From Streptomyces sp. SirexAA-E (GTDB taxonomy: Bacteria > Actinomycetota > Actinomycetes > Streptomycetales > Streptomycetaceae): a stretch of 64,000 nucleotides of DNA. Both the position numbers and the translations under genes were made by a program. Below the pieces are notes generated by a model, which did not search any database, was not told the DNA's origin, and saw only the letters and a program-made list of their open reading frames with translations. Shown piece by piece: positions 26,893 to 36,829 of this stretch. Position 1 is the stretch's first letter. Each line of letters opens with the position of its first letter. Where the stretch lies: positions 2,852,001 through 2,916,000 of the forward strand of contig NC_015953.1 in the NCBI RefSeq assembly GCF_000177195.2. The letters run 5' to 3'.

Positions 26893-26910
26893 TTGTGAAG
26901 AAGTTCACGA
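26893..26910. promoter_or_regulatory. second Rex-like operator (distal)
   Basis: TTGTGAAGAAGTTCACGA also matches the Rex pattern at 14 of 18 positions and has a stronger left half than the proximal site. It lies about 308 bp upstream of the ndh start. It overlaps another short palindrome, AGAAGTTC-AC-GAACTTCT. Confidence 0.5.
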
Positions 26911-26933
26911 ACTTCTCGGCGCGGGCTCGCGAA

Positions 26934-26963
26934 AGCCCTCTCCGGAAGGGCCCGGAGAGGGCT
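26934..26963. terminator. 12-bp stem hairpin in the ppx-ndh intergenic region
   Basis: AGCCCTCTCCGG and its complement flank a 6-base loop. It lies between ppx and ndh (both minus strand), about 140 bp beyond the ppx stop, and may end the ppx transcript. The rest of 26586-27102 holds the two Rex-like sites and no convincing gene. Confidence 0.55.
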
Positions 26964-27102
26964 CAAGAAGCTCAAAAGTGCAGGCGGGGAAGCGCATGAG
27001 CACGCACCGGGGACCCCGTCCCGCGCTGCCGCGACCGGGACGGCGACCGTCGGACGGGCGGCCGGGAGCCGAGGCTTCCGGCCGCCCTCGACGGGGGACG
27101 TG

Positions 27103-28056
27103 TCACTCGGCGTCGAGCGCCGCCTGCCAGGCGATGCCGTCCAGGATGTCGTGCTCGCTGACGACGACCTCGCGGGCCCCCGTCCGCTCCATCACCGCGA
27201 GCAGGACGAGCGCCCCCGAGGCGATCACGTCGACCCGCCCGGGGTGTATCGCGGGGATCGCCGCGCGCTCCTCGTGCGTCGAGGCGCAGAGCCGCCCGGC
27301 GATCTCCCGGACCTGCTCCAGGGAGATCCGGGAGTGGTGGATCGCCGCGCCGTCGTACTCCTTCAGGCCGAGCGCGACGGCGGCGACCGTGGTGACCGTG
27401 CCCGCCAGGCCGACGAGCGTCGCCGCGTCGGCGAGGGGCACCGTCTCCTCGGCCAGGTCCAGGGCCGCGGCGATGTCCGCGCGGATCGCGTCGACCCGCT
27501 CGGGCGTGGGCGGGTCGATCATGGCCCCGTCCCGGACCAGGTGGCGCTCCGTCATGCGTACGCAGCCGATGTCCACGGACCGGGCCGCGCGGACCTCGTC
27601 GTCGCCGACGACGAACTCGGTGGAGCCGCCGCCGATGTCCACGACGAGGAACGGGCGCTCCAGGTGGTCGCTGCCGGAGAGCTCCTTGGTGGCGCCGTAG
27701 AAGGAGAGCTGCGCCTCCTGGTCGCCGCTGACGACCTCGGGCTCGACGCCGAGGATGTCGAGGACGCCCTGGACGAAGGTGTCGCTGTTCTCGGCGTCCC
27801 GGGACGCCGAGGTGGCGACGAACCGCACCTTCTCCGCCCCCAGCTCCTCGATCGCGGCGGCGTACACCCGGCAGGCGGCGAAGGTGCGCTCCAGCGCCTC
27901 CGGGGCGAGCCTTCCGGTGCGGTCGACGCCCTGGCCGAGCCGGACGATCTCCATCCGCCGGTCCAGGTCCGTGAGCCGTCCGGTGGCGGGGTCGGCGTCG
28001 GCGACGAGCAGGCGGATGGAGTTGGTACCGCAGTCGATGGCGGCAACGCGGGTCAT
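27103..28056 (-). CDS. Ppx/GppA family phosphatase (exopolyphosphatase-like)
   Basis: A 317-residue member of the actin-like ATPase fold that hydrolyses polyphosphate or pppGpp. It shows AAIDCGTNSIRLLVAD at the N-terminus, the conserved Glu region SASRDAENSDTF, and the phosphate-binding VVDIGGGSTEFV near residue 145. The length corresponds to the short actinobacterial type. The start is ATG 28054-28056 with AGGAG upstream. It is downstream of divIC and DUF501, an arrangement conserved in actinobacteria. Confidence 0.9.
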   Translation of the reverse strand: MTRVAAIDCGTNSIRLLVADADPATGRLTDLDRRMEIVRLGQGVDRTGRLAPEALERTFAACRVYAAAIEELGAEKVRFVATSASRDAENSDTFVQGVLDILGVEPEVVSGDQEAQLSFYGATKELSGSDHLERPFLVVDIGGGSTEFVVGDDEVRAARSVDIGCVRMTERHLVRDGAMIDPPTPERVDAIRADIAAALDLAEETVPLADAATLVGLAGTVTTVAAVALGLKEYDGAAIHHSRISLEQVREIAGRLCASTHEERAAIPAIHPGRVDVIASGALVLLAVMERTGAREVVVSEHDILDGIAWQAALDAE

Positions 28057-28116
28057 GGGGCTGGCTCCTGTGGTCGGACGGACGCCGGACCGTCGAACGG
28101 CCGGCGGACGGGGTCC

Positions 28117-28145
28117 GGGGCGGCCGGAAGACACCCGGCCGCCCC
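28117..28145 (-). terminator. hairpin between the DUF501 gene and ppx
   Basis: GGGGCGGCCGG and CCGGCCGCCCC form an 11-bp stem with a 7-base loop, a few bases beyond the DUF501 stop. It may reduce read-through into ppx. Confidence 0.5.
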
Positions 28146-28153
28146 CGGGCCCG

Positions 28154-28687
28154 TCAGGTCGGTTCGTTCTCGCCGCACGGCGTGACGCAGGGGCCCTTCG
28201 CCCACCACTCGGGCAGCATCGCGAGGGCCTCGTCGCCCAGCGGGTTGACCCCGGGCCCGGCCGCCAGCGAGTGGCCGACCAGGACGTGCAGGCACTTGAC
28301 CCGGTCCGGCATGCCGCCCGCGCTCGGGAAGCCCTCCAGCACCTCGATGGCGTCACGGCGCGCGAGGTAGTCCTCGTGCGCCGCCCGGTAGGCCGCGGCC
28401 AGCTCCGGGTCGGTGGCCAGGCGCTCGGTCATCTCCTTCATGACACCGTTCGCCTCCAGCGTGCCGATCGCGGAGGCGGCACGCGGACACGTCAGGTAGT
28501 ACGTCGTCGGGAACGGCGTGCCGTCCTCCAGACGGGGCTGCGTCTCGACCACGTCCGGGTTGCCGCACGGGCAGCGGTGCGCGATGGCGCGCAGACCGCG
28601 CGGCGGCCGGCCGAGCTGCTGCTCGAACGCGGCGACGTCCGCAGCGGTGGGCGCGGTGGATTCGGTCTGCGGAGGGGGCGTGTCCAT
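28154..28687 (-). CDS. DUF501 domain-containing protein
   Basis: A 177-residue protein of the DUF501 family, which is common in actinobacteria next to divIC and ppx. Four cysteines appear in the CPCG and nearby positions (HRCPCGNPDVV; YLTCPRA), with another in KCLHVLVGH and a final CVTPCGEN, suggesting metal binding. The start is the ATG at 28685-28687 behind AAGGCAGG; a start six codons earlier is possible. The function is unknown. Confidence 0.82.
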   Translation of the reverse strand: MDTPPPQTESTAPTAADVAAFEQQLGRPPRGLRAIAHRCPCGNPDVVETQPRLEDGTPFPTTYYLTCPRAASAIGTLEANGVMKEMTERLATDPELAAAYRAAHEDYLARRDAIEVLEGFPSAGGMPDRVKCLHVLVGHSLAAGPGVNPLGDEALAMLPEWWAKGPCVTPCGENEPT

Positions 28688-28745
28688 GCCTGCCTTGAAT
28701 GTCATCGTTCGGTCGTTATGTATCGGTGTGCGTTGCGGGGCCGGG

Positions 28746-29216
28746 TCACTCGCGGTCCGCGCTGTCGACGCCGTCCCAGAGGTTGGAGTGCCAGGGCTTG
28801 CCACTCGCACCCGGTTCGCCCCGGCGGTCGTCGGCCGCGTCCGGGTCGACCACCGTGTAGCTGGTCTCCCCGGGCAGCACGTAGTGCAGGTGCTCCCGGG
28901 CGAGGCGGCGGATGTAGGCGTCGTCCTTGAGCCGCGCCTTCTCGTCCCGCAGTTCCTCGGTCCGCTCCTGGGCCTCCCGGGCGAGCCGCTGCTGCTCGGA
29001 GATCTGGTCGCGCTGGGAGATGTACTGCCGCATCGGGTACGCCAGCGCGACCACGAGGGAGCAGACGATCAGCGCCAGGAAGGCGGCGCGGCCGGTGAGC
29101 CGGGAGCGGCGGTCCTGGCGGCGGTTCTGGGAACGGTAGACGCGGGCCGCGGTCTGCTCGCCGAGCAACCGCAGCCTGGTCGTGGTGGAGAACCGGTCAC
29201 GGTCCCTCCCGGCCAT
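28746..29216 (-). CDS. divIC: septum formation initiator family protein (DivIC/FtsB)
   Basis: A 156-residue bitopic division protein. A cytosolic basic N-terminus is followed by one membrane helix (about residues 43-62), a short coiled coil (QRDQISEQQRLAREAQERTE region, about 66-95) and the AREHLHYVLPGETSYTVVDP motif typical of the actinobacterial DivIC group. It probably forms the FtsQ/DivIB-FtsL-DivIC complex at septa. The C-terminal tail is charged. It lies next to eno, as in many actinobacteria. Confidence 0.9.
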   Translation of the reverse strand: MAGRDRDRFSTTTRLRLLGEQTAARVYRSQNRRQDRRSRLTGRAAFLALIVCSLVVALAYPMRQYISQRDQISEQQRLAREAQERTEELRDEKARLKDDAYIRRLAREHLHYVLPGETSYTVVDPDAADDRRGEPGASGKPWHSNLWDGVDSADRE

Positions 29217-29238
29217 CTCTCACGCTCCCCGTTACGCA

Positions 29239-29283
29239 CGTCCGTCCCCGCACACGGTACGGGACCGAGTGCGGGGACGGACG
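29239..29283 (-). terminator. eno terminator
   Basis: A 15-bp perfect stem (arms at 29239-29253 and 29269-29283, 15-base loop), 23 bp beyond the eno stop. It separates eno from divIC, which therefore probably has its own promoter. Confidence 0.8.
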
Positions 29284-29306
29284 GAGGCTGAGGGCTCCGG
29301 CGGCTG

Positions 29307-30740
<1,434 letters not shown>

Positions 30741-30820
30741 TCAGAAATTTACTGACGGGTAACCACAACTGTCGAACGCCCCCCTCCCGGGCCCCGGGGC
30801 GGCGCCCCGGGGCGGACGCG

Positions 30821-30864
30821 CCCCCGGCCCGGCGCACACGGGGGTCGGTGCGCCGGGCCGGGGG
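30821..30864 (-). terminator. terminator after the rpfA-like gene
   Basis: A 17-bp perfect GC-rich stem (30821-30837 with 30848-30864) and a 10-base loop, about 28 bp beyond the stop. A smaller palindromic GC stretch follows at 30790-30813. Confidence 0.75.
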
Positions 30865-30891
30865 CCGCCCTGAGGGGAGGAGAGCCCAGGA

Positions 30892-31811
<920 letters not shown>

Positions 31812-31995
31812 GACGGTCGAAGGTGCCCGCGGTGCGAGCGGCTCCGACCGTAAACACACCCAACCCCGACATTCAAAGATGGACATAACGCGCAATCAGC
31901 CCGTAGCGCAGTGACGGAAGCGGGCATTTCCGCAGGTCGGAGCCGATACGGACGGACCGGGCGGACGGCGCGCGCCAGTTACGGCAAAGAGACCC

Positions 31996-32022
31996 ATGTC
32001 TCACTTACGCATAAGTGGACAT
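31996..32022. repeat. inverted repeat between the two Rpf genes
   Basis: CACTTA-CGCA-TAAGTG is a perfect 6-bp stem. With one bulged base it extends to ATGTC/GACAT, giving 11 paired positions in an AT-rich pocket. It lies upstream of the rpfA leader and downstream of the second rpf gene, so it may be an operator or a terminator. A short CCCCG-GTTTT-CGGGG hairpin at 32037-32051 is a weak terminator for the second gene. The rest of 31812-32068 holds no gene. Confidence 0.5.
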
Positions 32023-32068
32023 AGGCCTCTGAACTACCCCGGTTTTCGGGGTGTTTTCCCGCTTTTGA

Positions 32069-33097
32069 TCAGCTGCCGGTGGTGGCCGCACCGTCCTGTG
32101 CGGAGGCGTCACCCGCGTCGGCCGCGGGCGTCAGGTCGAGGCTCTGGCCGGGGAGGATCAGGTCCGGATCGGAGCCCACCTCCTCCTTGTTGGCCGCGTA
32201 GAGCGCGGTCCAGCCGCCGGGCAGCTCCTGCGCCTCGGCGATCGCCCAGAGGTTGTCGCCCTCCTGGACGGTGTAGCTGCCGTCCGCTGCCGTCCCGGCG
32301 CCCTCGCGTGCCCCGGAGTCGCCACGGGAGGCGTGCCGGCCGGCCTCGCGACCGCCCGTCTCCTCCGAGCCGGGCGTACCCGCCTCGGGGGCGGGCGCGC
32401 CGCGGTGCTTGCCGCCCGGGGTGCCCTGCGAGGTGCCGGGGGTCCCGGTGGCCTCGGGCGAGGGGGTGGTGGTGGACGGGGAGGCCGAAGGGGCGGAGTT
32501 CTCCCGGCCGGTGGACCCGTCGGCCCCGTCCGACGCGTCCGTGCCGCCCTTGTCCGTCGAACCCGTCGCGTCGTCGGACGGTTCGTCCGTCGCCTTGTCC
32601 TTCGCCTTGCCCTCCGAACCGTCCGACGCCTCGTCGGACGCGCCGTCCGTGGCCTCGGGCGAGGGGGTGGCCGTCTCCTCGGTCGCCGTGTCGCCGCCCG
32701 GGTCGACGCCCGGCAGGGCACCGTCCACCACAAGCCCGGAGATCACCGCGCAGCTGGGCCACGCCTGGGGGCCCTTGGCGTCCAGGACCTTCTCGGCGAC
32801 CGCTATCTGCTGCGACCGGCTGGCGAGGTCGGCGCGGGGCGCGTACGCCGTGCCGCCGAAGTCCATCCAGGTGTCCTGCGAGAACTGCAGGCCGCCGTAG
32901 GAGCCGTTGCCGAGGTCGGCGCTCCACATACCGCCGCTCTCGCACTCGGCGACGCGGTCCCAGGTCGAGGCGTCGGCGGCGTGCGCACCGGTCGCGCCGA
33001 GCAGCGGGATGGCGATGGCCGATCCCGTCACACCGGCGGTGACGACGATGGCCGGTGCCTGGCGAGGGCGGCGGTGTCTGCCGTTCGCGGAGCCCAT
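32069..33097 (-). CDS. second secreted Rpf-like hydrolase with long low-complexity linker and LysM domain
   Basis: A 342-residue paralogue of the neighbouring rpfA-like protein. A signal peptide of about 40 residues (LLGATGAHA) is followed by the Rpf domain (RVAECESGGMW, catalytic Glu about residue 53). A linker of about 150 residues rich in Asp, Ser, Thr, Glu and Gly follows, then a C-terminal LysM domain (SYTVQEGDNLWAIAEA). No ydaO-type leader is visible in its 124-bp upstream region, so its control differs from that of its neighbour. The start is ATG 33095-33097 with GGAAGG upstream. The linker could span cell-wall layers. Confidence 0.9.
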   Translation of the reverse strand: MGSANGRHRRPRQAPAIVVTAGVTGSAIAIPLLGATGAHAADASTWDRVAECESGGMWSADLGNGSYGGLQFSQDTWMDFGGTAYAPRADLASRSQQIAVAEKVLDAKGPQAWPSCAVISGLVVDGALPGVDPGGDTATEETATPSPEATDGASDEASDGSEGKAKDKATDEPSDDATGSTDKGGTDASDGADGSTGRENSAPSASPSTTTPSPEATGTPGTSQGTPGGKHRGAPAPEAGTPGSEETGGREAGRHASRGDSGAREGAGTAADGSYTVQEGDNLWAIAEAQELPGGWTALYAANKEEVGSDPDLILPGQSLDLTPAADAGDASAQDGAATTGS

Positions 33098-33221
33098 GGG
33101 ATTGCCTTCCGTGTGACTGACATGTGACGGGTGGGTCGAACGGTGAACCTAGCGGCACTCGAACGTGTGTCACAAGTCGATGCAGCGGAGATCACGCGAA
33201 AGTCACAGAGTTGACAGAGTG

Positions 33222-34517
33222 TCACTTTTTTTCGGGCGGCGGTCCGGCGCCGAACTCCACGGGAAGGGTCCGCAGTCCACGCATGATGAGTCCGCCCCGC
33301 CAGCGCAGATCGCCGGGCTCCGCGGCCAGACGCAGGTCGGGGAGGCGCCTGAGCAGGGTCGCCAGCGCGGTCTGCCCCTCCAGCCGGGCGAGCGGGGCCC
33401 CCAGGCAGTAGTGGATGCCGTGCCCGTACCCGAGGTGCTGGTTGTCACTCCGTGCAAGGTCCAGGCGGTCGGGGTCGCGGAAGCGCTCGGGGTCGCGGTC
33501 GGCCGCCGCCAGCACCACGAGGACGGGGTCCCCGGCGGCGATGTCCTGTCCGCCCAGCGTCAGGGGGACGGTCGCGTAGCGCCAGGTCGCGAGCTCCACC
33601 GGTCCGTCGTACCGCAGCAGTTCCTCGATGCCGGTGGCCAGCAGGTCGCTCTCGCCGGCCGCGAGGGAGCCCTGGAGCCGCTCGCGCTGCTCCGGGTTGC
33701 GCAGCAGGGCGTAGGTGCCGTTCCCGATGAGATTGACCGTGGTCTCGAATCCGGCGAACAGGAGGATGAAGGCCATGGCGGCGGCCTCGTTCTCGGTGAG
33801 GTGCTCGCCTTGGTCACTCGCCCGGATCAGGTCGGAGATCAGGTCGTCGCCGGGGTTCTCGCGTTTGCGGTGGATCAGTTCGGCGAGGTAGCCGCGCATC
33901 TTCTTCACCGACCGGGCCACCCCGCCGCGCGGCCCGCCGCCGTGGCGGATCATCATCCCGGCCCAGTCCCGGAAGTCGTCCTGGTCCTCCCGGGGCACCC
34001 CGAGGAGGTCGCAGATCGCGTAGATGGGGAGCGGGAAGGCGAAGTCGTGGATCAGGTCGGCGTGCCCCTGCTCGGCGAAGCCGTCGATGAGGCGGTCCGT
34101 CAACTCCTGCACCCGGGGCGCGAACGCGGCGACCCGGCGCGGGGTGAACGCCTTGGACACGAGCCGGCGCAGCCGGGTGTGGTCGGGCGGGTCGATGTTC
34201 AGCAGGTGGGTCGTCAGCTCCGCCTTGCGCTCCCCCGGGATGCCCGTCTTCCCCTTGGCGTTCGCCGGTCCGGCGTGGTGCGCCGAGTCCTTGGAGAGCC
34301 TGCCGTCGGCGAGCGCCTGCCGGGCGTCCGCGTACCGGGTCACCAGCCAGGCCTCGACCCCGCTGGGCAGTGTGGTGCGGTGCACGGGGCTGTGCTCGCG
34401 GAGCCAGGCGTACGCCGGGTACGGGTCGGTGGCGAACTCCCAGGTGAAGAGTTCGGGGGCGCCGCTCTCGACGGTGTTCTCGCCGTCGGCGGTGGGGTGG
34501 GCGGGGCAGTCGTTCAC
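33222..34517 (-). CDS. cytochrome P450 (CYP107-like)
   Basis: A 431-residue bacterial P450. The I-helix is FAGFETTVN, the ExxR motif is EELLR, and the heme-binding loop reads GYGHGIHYCLGAPLAR with the proximal cysteine. No membrane anchor is visible. Redox partners are not nearby. The GTG start (34515-34517) overlaps the mazG stop by 4 bp, so the two are coupled. The family resembles CYP107U, which has been linked to Streptomyces development; that assignment is from memory. Confidence 0.9.
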   Translation of the reverse strand: MNDCPAHPTADGENTVESGAPELFTWEFATDPYPAYAWLREHSPVHRTTLPSGVEAWLVTRYADARQALADGRLSKDSAHHAGPANAKGKTGIPGERKAELTTHLLNIDPPDHTRLRRLVSKAFTPRRVAAFAPRVQELTDRLIDGFAEQGHADLIHDFAFPLPIYAICDLLGVPREDQDDFRDWAGMMIRHGGGPRGGVARSVKKMRGYLAELIHRKRENPGDDLISDLIRASDQGEHLTENEAAAMAFILLFAGFETTVNLIGNGTYALLRNPEQRERLQGSLAAGESDLLATGIEELLRYDGPVELATWRYATVPLTLGGQDIAAGDPVLVVLAAADRDPERFRDPDRLDLARSDNQHLGYGHGIHYCLGAPLARLEGQTALATLLRRLPDLRLAAEPGDLRWRGGLIMRGLRTLPVEFGAGPPPEKK

Positions 34518-35500
34518 CCCTCGACGTTATCCGCAGGGGTGCCGAGGCCCTCCGCCGCCCGGATCGCGTCCCGGTAGGCACGGGCGGCGGCCCGCAACGC
34601 GGCCTCCGGGTCGACACCCTCCTCCTCGGCGCGTACGGCCAGGGCGAGCAGCCGGTGGCCGACCGGGTCACCGGACGGGAGCGGGACGTCGAGCCCGGCC
34701 TGACGGGCCCGGCTCCCGAGCTTCGCCGCCAGGGCCAGCGCCGGCTGGCCCAGCGGCACCCCGTCCGTGGCCGAATCACGCTGCTTCTCGACGGCCTTGG
34801 TGCGCAGCCAGTGCGCGTGGACGTCCTCCGGGGTCTCGGCGCTCTCGTCGCCGAAGACATGGGGGTGACGCCGGATCAGTTTGTCGACGATGGTGGCCGC
34901 GACGTCGTCGACGGCGAACGGCTCGTCCGGGTCCTCCTCGGCGATCCGGGCGTGGAAGACCACCTGGAGCAGGACGTCCCCGAGCTCTTCCCGCAGCTCC
35001 TCGCGGTCACCGGCCTCGATGGCCTCGACCAGCTCGTAGGCCTCCTCGATGGCGTACTTCGCGAGGCCCCGGTGCGTCTTCCGCGAGGTCCACGGGCATT
35101 CCAGCCGCACCCGGTCCATGACCTGGACCAGGTCCAGGAACCGGGCGCCCGGCAGGTCGTACGAGCCGGGCAGCAGCTCCAGGTCGGGCATCCGTACCCG
35201 GCCCGAGCCGCCGAGCCGGGCCAGACCGTCGGTGAGTGGCCGGTTTCCTTCCCCGCCCACCAGCACCACCACGGTCCGGCCGCCCGCGCAGTCGTCCACC
35301 AGCTCCTCGGCCGTCGGCGCGAGGTGCTCGACGCTCACGCCCGCCTCGCGCAGGTACGGCAGCTGCGGGTGGTCCCGCTCGGCGCACAGCACCCGGTCGG
35401 CGGCGTGCAGGGTCTGCCAGGCGGGCCAGGACAGCAGTCCGGGCGCGACCCGGTGGCTTGCGGTGAGCAGGACGACACGGCCGGGAGCTTCAGCGTTCAC
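34514..35500 (-). CDS. mazG: nucleoside triphosphate pyrophosphohydrolase MazG
   Basis: A 328-residue protein with two parts. Residues 1-110 resemble a degenerate tetrapyrrole-methylase-like domain (RVVLLTASHRVAPGLLSW). Residues about 130-260 form the MazG domain with the magnesium-binding EEAYELVEAIE and REELGDVLLQVVFHAR blocks. It would remove aberrant or excess NTPs and modulate ppGpp levels. The start is the GTG at 35498-35500. It is coupled to the downstream P450 gene. The C-terminal 60 residues are alanine-rich. Confidence 0.92.
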   Translation of the reverse strand: MNAEAPGRVVLLTASHRVAPGLLSWPAWQTLHAADRVLCAERDHPQLPYLREAGVSVEHLAPTAEELVDDCAGGRTVVVLVGGEGNRPLTDGLARLGGSGRVRMPDLELLPGSYDLPGARFLDLVQVMDRVRLECPWTSRKTHRGLAKYAIEEAYELVEAIEAGDREELREELGDVLLQVVFHARIAEEDPDEPFAVDDVAATIVDKLIRRHPHVFGDESAETPEDVHAHWLRTKAVEKQRDSATDGVPLGQPALALAAKLGSRARQAGLDVPLPSGDPVGHRLLALAVRAEEEGVDPEAALRAAARAYRDAIRAAEGLGTPADNVEG

Positions 35501-35829
35501 CCGCCGAACCTACCGCGACCGGGCCGGCGGGCGCCGCGCGTCCCGGGTCAGACGTCCGCTGTGCCGCCACCACGGCTGTCCGCCGGGCCGTCGCGTCCAG
35601 TTCCTTGCGGCTGATCGGCGGGAAGAAGACACGCAGGGCGCTCCCCCGCGACTCGTCGAGCGGGACGAACGAATGCTTCACAGGCCCCGCTTCACCTCCG
35701 TCCGCCGCACGTCCTCGGTCTGGAACGGTGCCGGTCCGGCTTCGCGAAGACCTGGTTCGCCTGGAACAGGAACAGACGTCGCGCGGTCACCGCGAGGTAC
35801 ATCGGCTGCGGAGTCGCGGCCACCGTCAT
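35490..35829 (-). pseudogene. decayed gene, PH-like/uncharacterised domain (frameshifted)
   Basis: Three reading frames on the minus strand each carry part of what looks like one small protein. An N-terminal piece begins at ATG 35827-35829 with TPQPMYLAVTARRLFLFQAN. A middle piece, EDVRRTEVK, lies in another frame. A C-terminal piece, KHSFVPLDESRGSALRVFFP, lies in a third frame and overlaps mazG by 11 bp. Between the last two a 14-base insertion is flanked by GTGAAG copies (around 35675-35693). The N-terminal piece resembles bacterial PH-like domains. I infer decay; a sequencing error or recoding cannot be excluded. Confidence 0.45.
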
Positions 35830-36010
35830 GGCGCCACCGCTCGGGACGGCCGGTGGATCGAAAAGCGAGGTGCGGCGAGCGGACACGGAGAACTACCCCG
35901 AGCACGGCACCTCCACCAGGGCTGTGCGGTTCTCGGGTCTTCGACAGCTCAGCACGCAGGACCGGGTCACCCCGCCACAGGGACCCGTCCCGCACCACCG
36001 GCCTCCCGGG

Positions 36011-36667
36011 TCAGGTGCCCGCCTCGGGCTCCTCCTGCTGGGCGGTGGTGACCTGGGTGATCCACGGGGCCTTGTAGGTGCTGAGCTGCACCTTCGCGTC
36101 GTCCCAGCTGCCGTAGCGCGGATTGACATCGATGTGCAGGGCCTTCGACGCCTTGGTGAGCGCCTCCCCGACGACCTGCTGGCCGGCCGGGCTCTGCAGG
36201 TCGGCGCCGAGCGCCTGGGCCAGCTTGGGGAGCTGGACCTCCTTGCGCAGGTCCTCCTCGATCTCGCCGGGAGCGACCCAGCGCTGCTCCAGCATCACCG
36301 TCCGCAGGCCCTCGTCGCCGCCGGACTGGGCGGCGGCCGCCGTGCGGACCTGCTGGACCTCCTTGCGGCTGACGCTCACCCCGGCGTCCTTCGCGGCACG
36401 GTCCAGGACGCGGCCGAAGATCAGGCTGTGCAGCTTGGCGCGGGTGAGCTGACCGGACTTCTTCACCAGTTGCTCGGACTGCTCGGAGGCCTCCTGGGCG
36501 CTCCGTACGTCCGCGGTCCGGGCCTGGACGGCCGAGACCTCGATCCGCTCCCCGCCGACCACGGCCGCGGCCCCTGGATGCGCCTCACCGCCGCACGCGG
36601 AGAGCAGCGGCGCCGCGACGAGCGTTGCGGCGGATACGGCGAGCGCGGTGCGACGTCGGCGGTGCAA
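36011..36667 (-). CDS. SurA-like lipoprotein
   Basis: A 218-residue predicted lipoprotein: basic N-terminus, hydrophobic core, and lipobox LSAC. The remainder resembles the SurA N-terminal chaperone domain, with helical segments such as SGQLTRAKLHSLIFGRVLDRA and KDAGVSVSRKEVQQV. It probably folds exported proteins on the outer face of the membrane. I prefer the TTG start at 36665-36667, which has GGGAGG 5 bp upstream, over a GTG 12 codons earlier that would precede the signal peptide with no good ribosome site. Confidence 0.78.
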   Translation of the reverse strand: MHRRRRTALAVSAATLVAAPLLSACGGEAHPGAAAVVGGERIEVSAVQARTADVRSAQEASEQSEQLVKKSGQLTRAKLHSLIFGRVLDRAAKDAGVSVSRKEVQQVRTAAAAQSGGDEGLRTVMLEQRWVAPGEIEEDLRKEVQLPKLAQALGADLQSPAGQQVVGEALTKASKALHIDVNPRYGSWDDAKVQLSTYKAPWITQVTTAQQEEPEAGT

Positions 36668-36829
36668 AGGAGCCTCCCGGGGAGAGATTGTGCATCGGTG
36701 CACAAAGCCTTGCGGTGATCGATGTTAGGCAGTGGACGTGGCTGGGGCCACTGATTCGACCAACGATTCGGGAGGAGTTGGGGATGCGGTGCGCCGGGTG
36801 CCCGGTCCGGGCCGCACCGGGGCCCTGAA

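Noticed and set aside
26705..27700. A plus-strand open frame between ndh and ppx
   Set aside because: Its second half is antisense to ppx, and the first half has no ribosome site or domain. I treat this space as regulatory.
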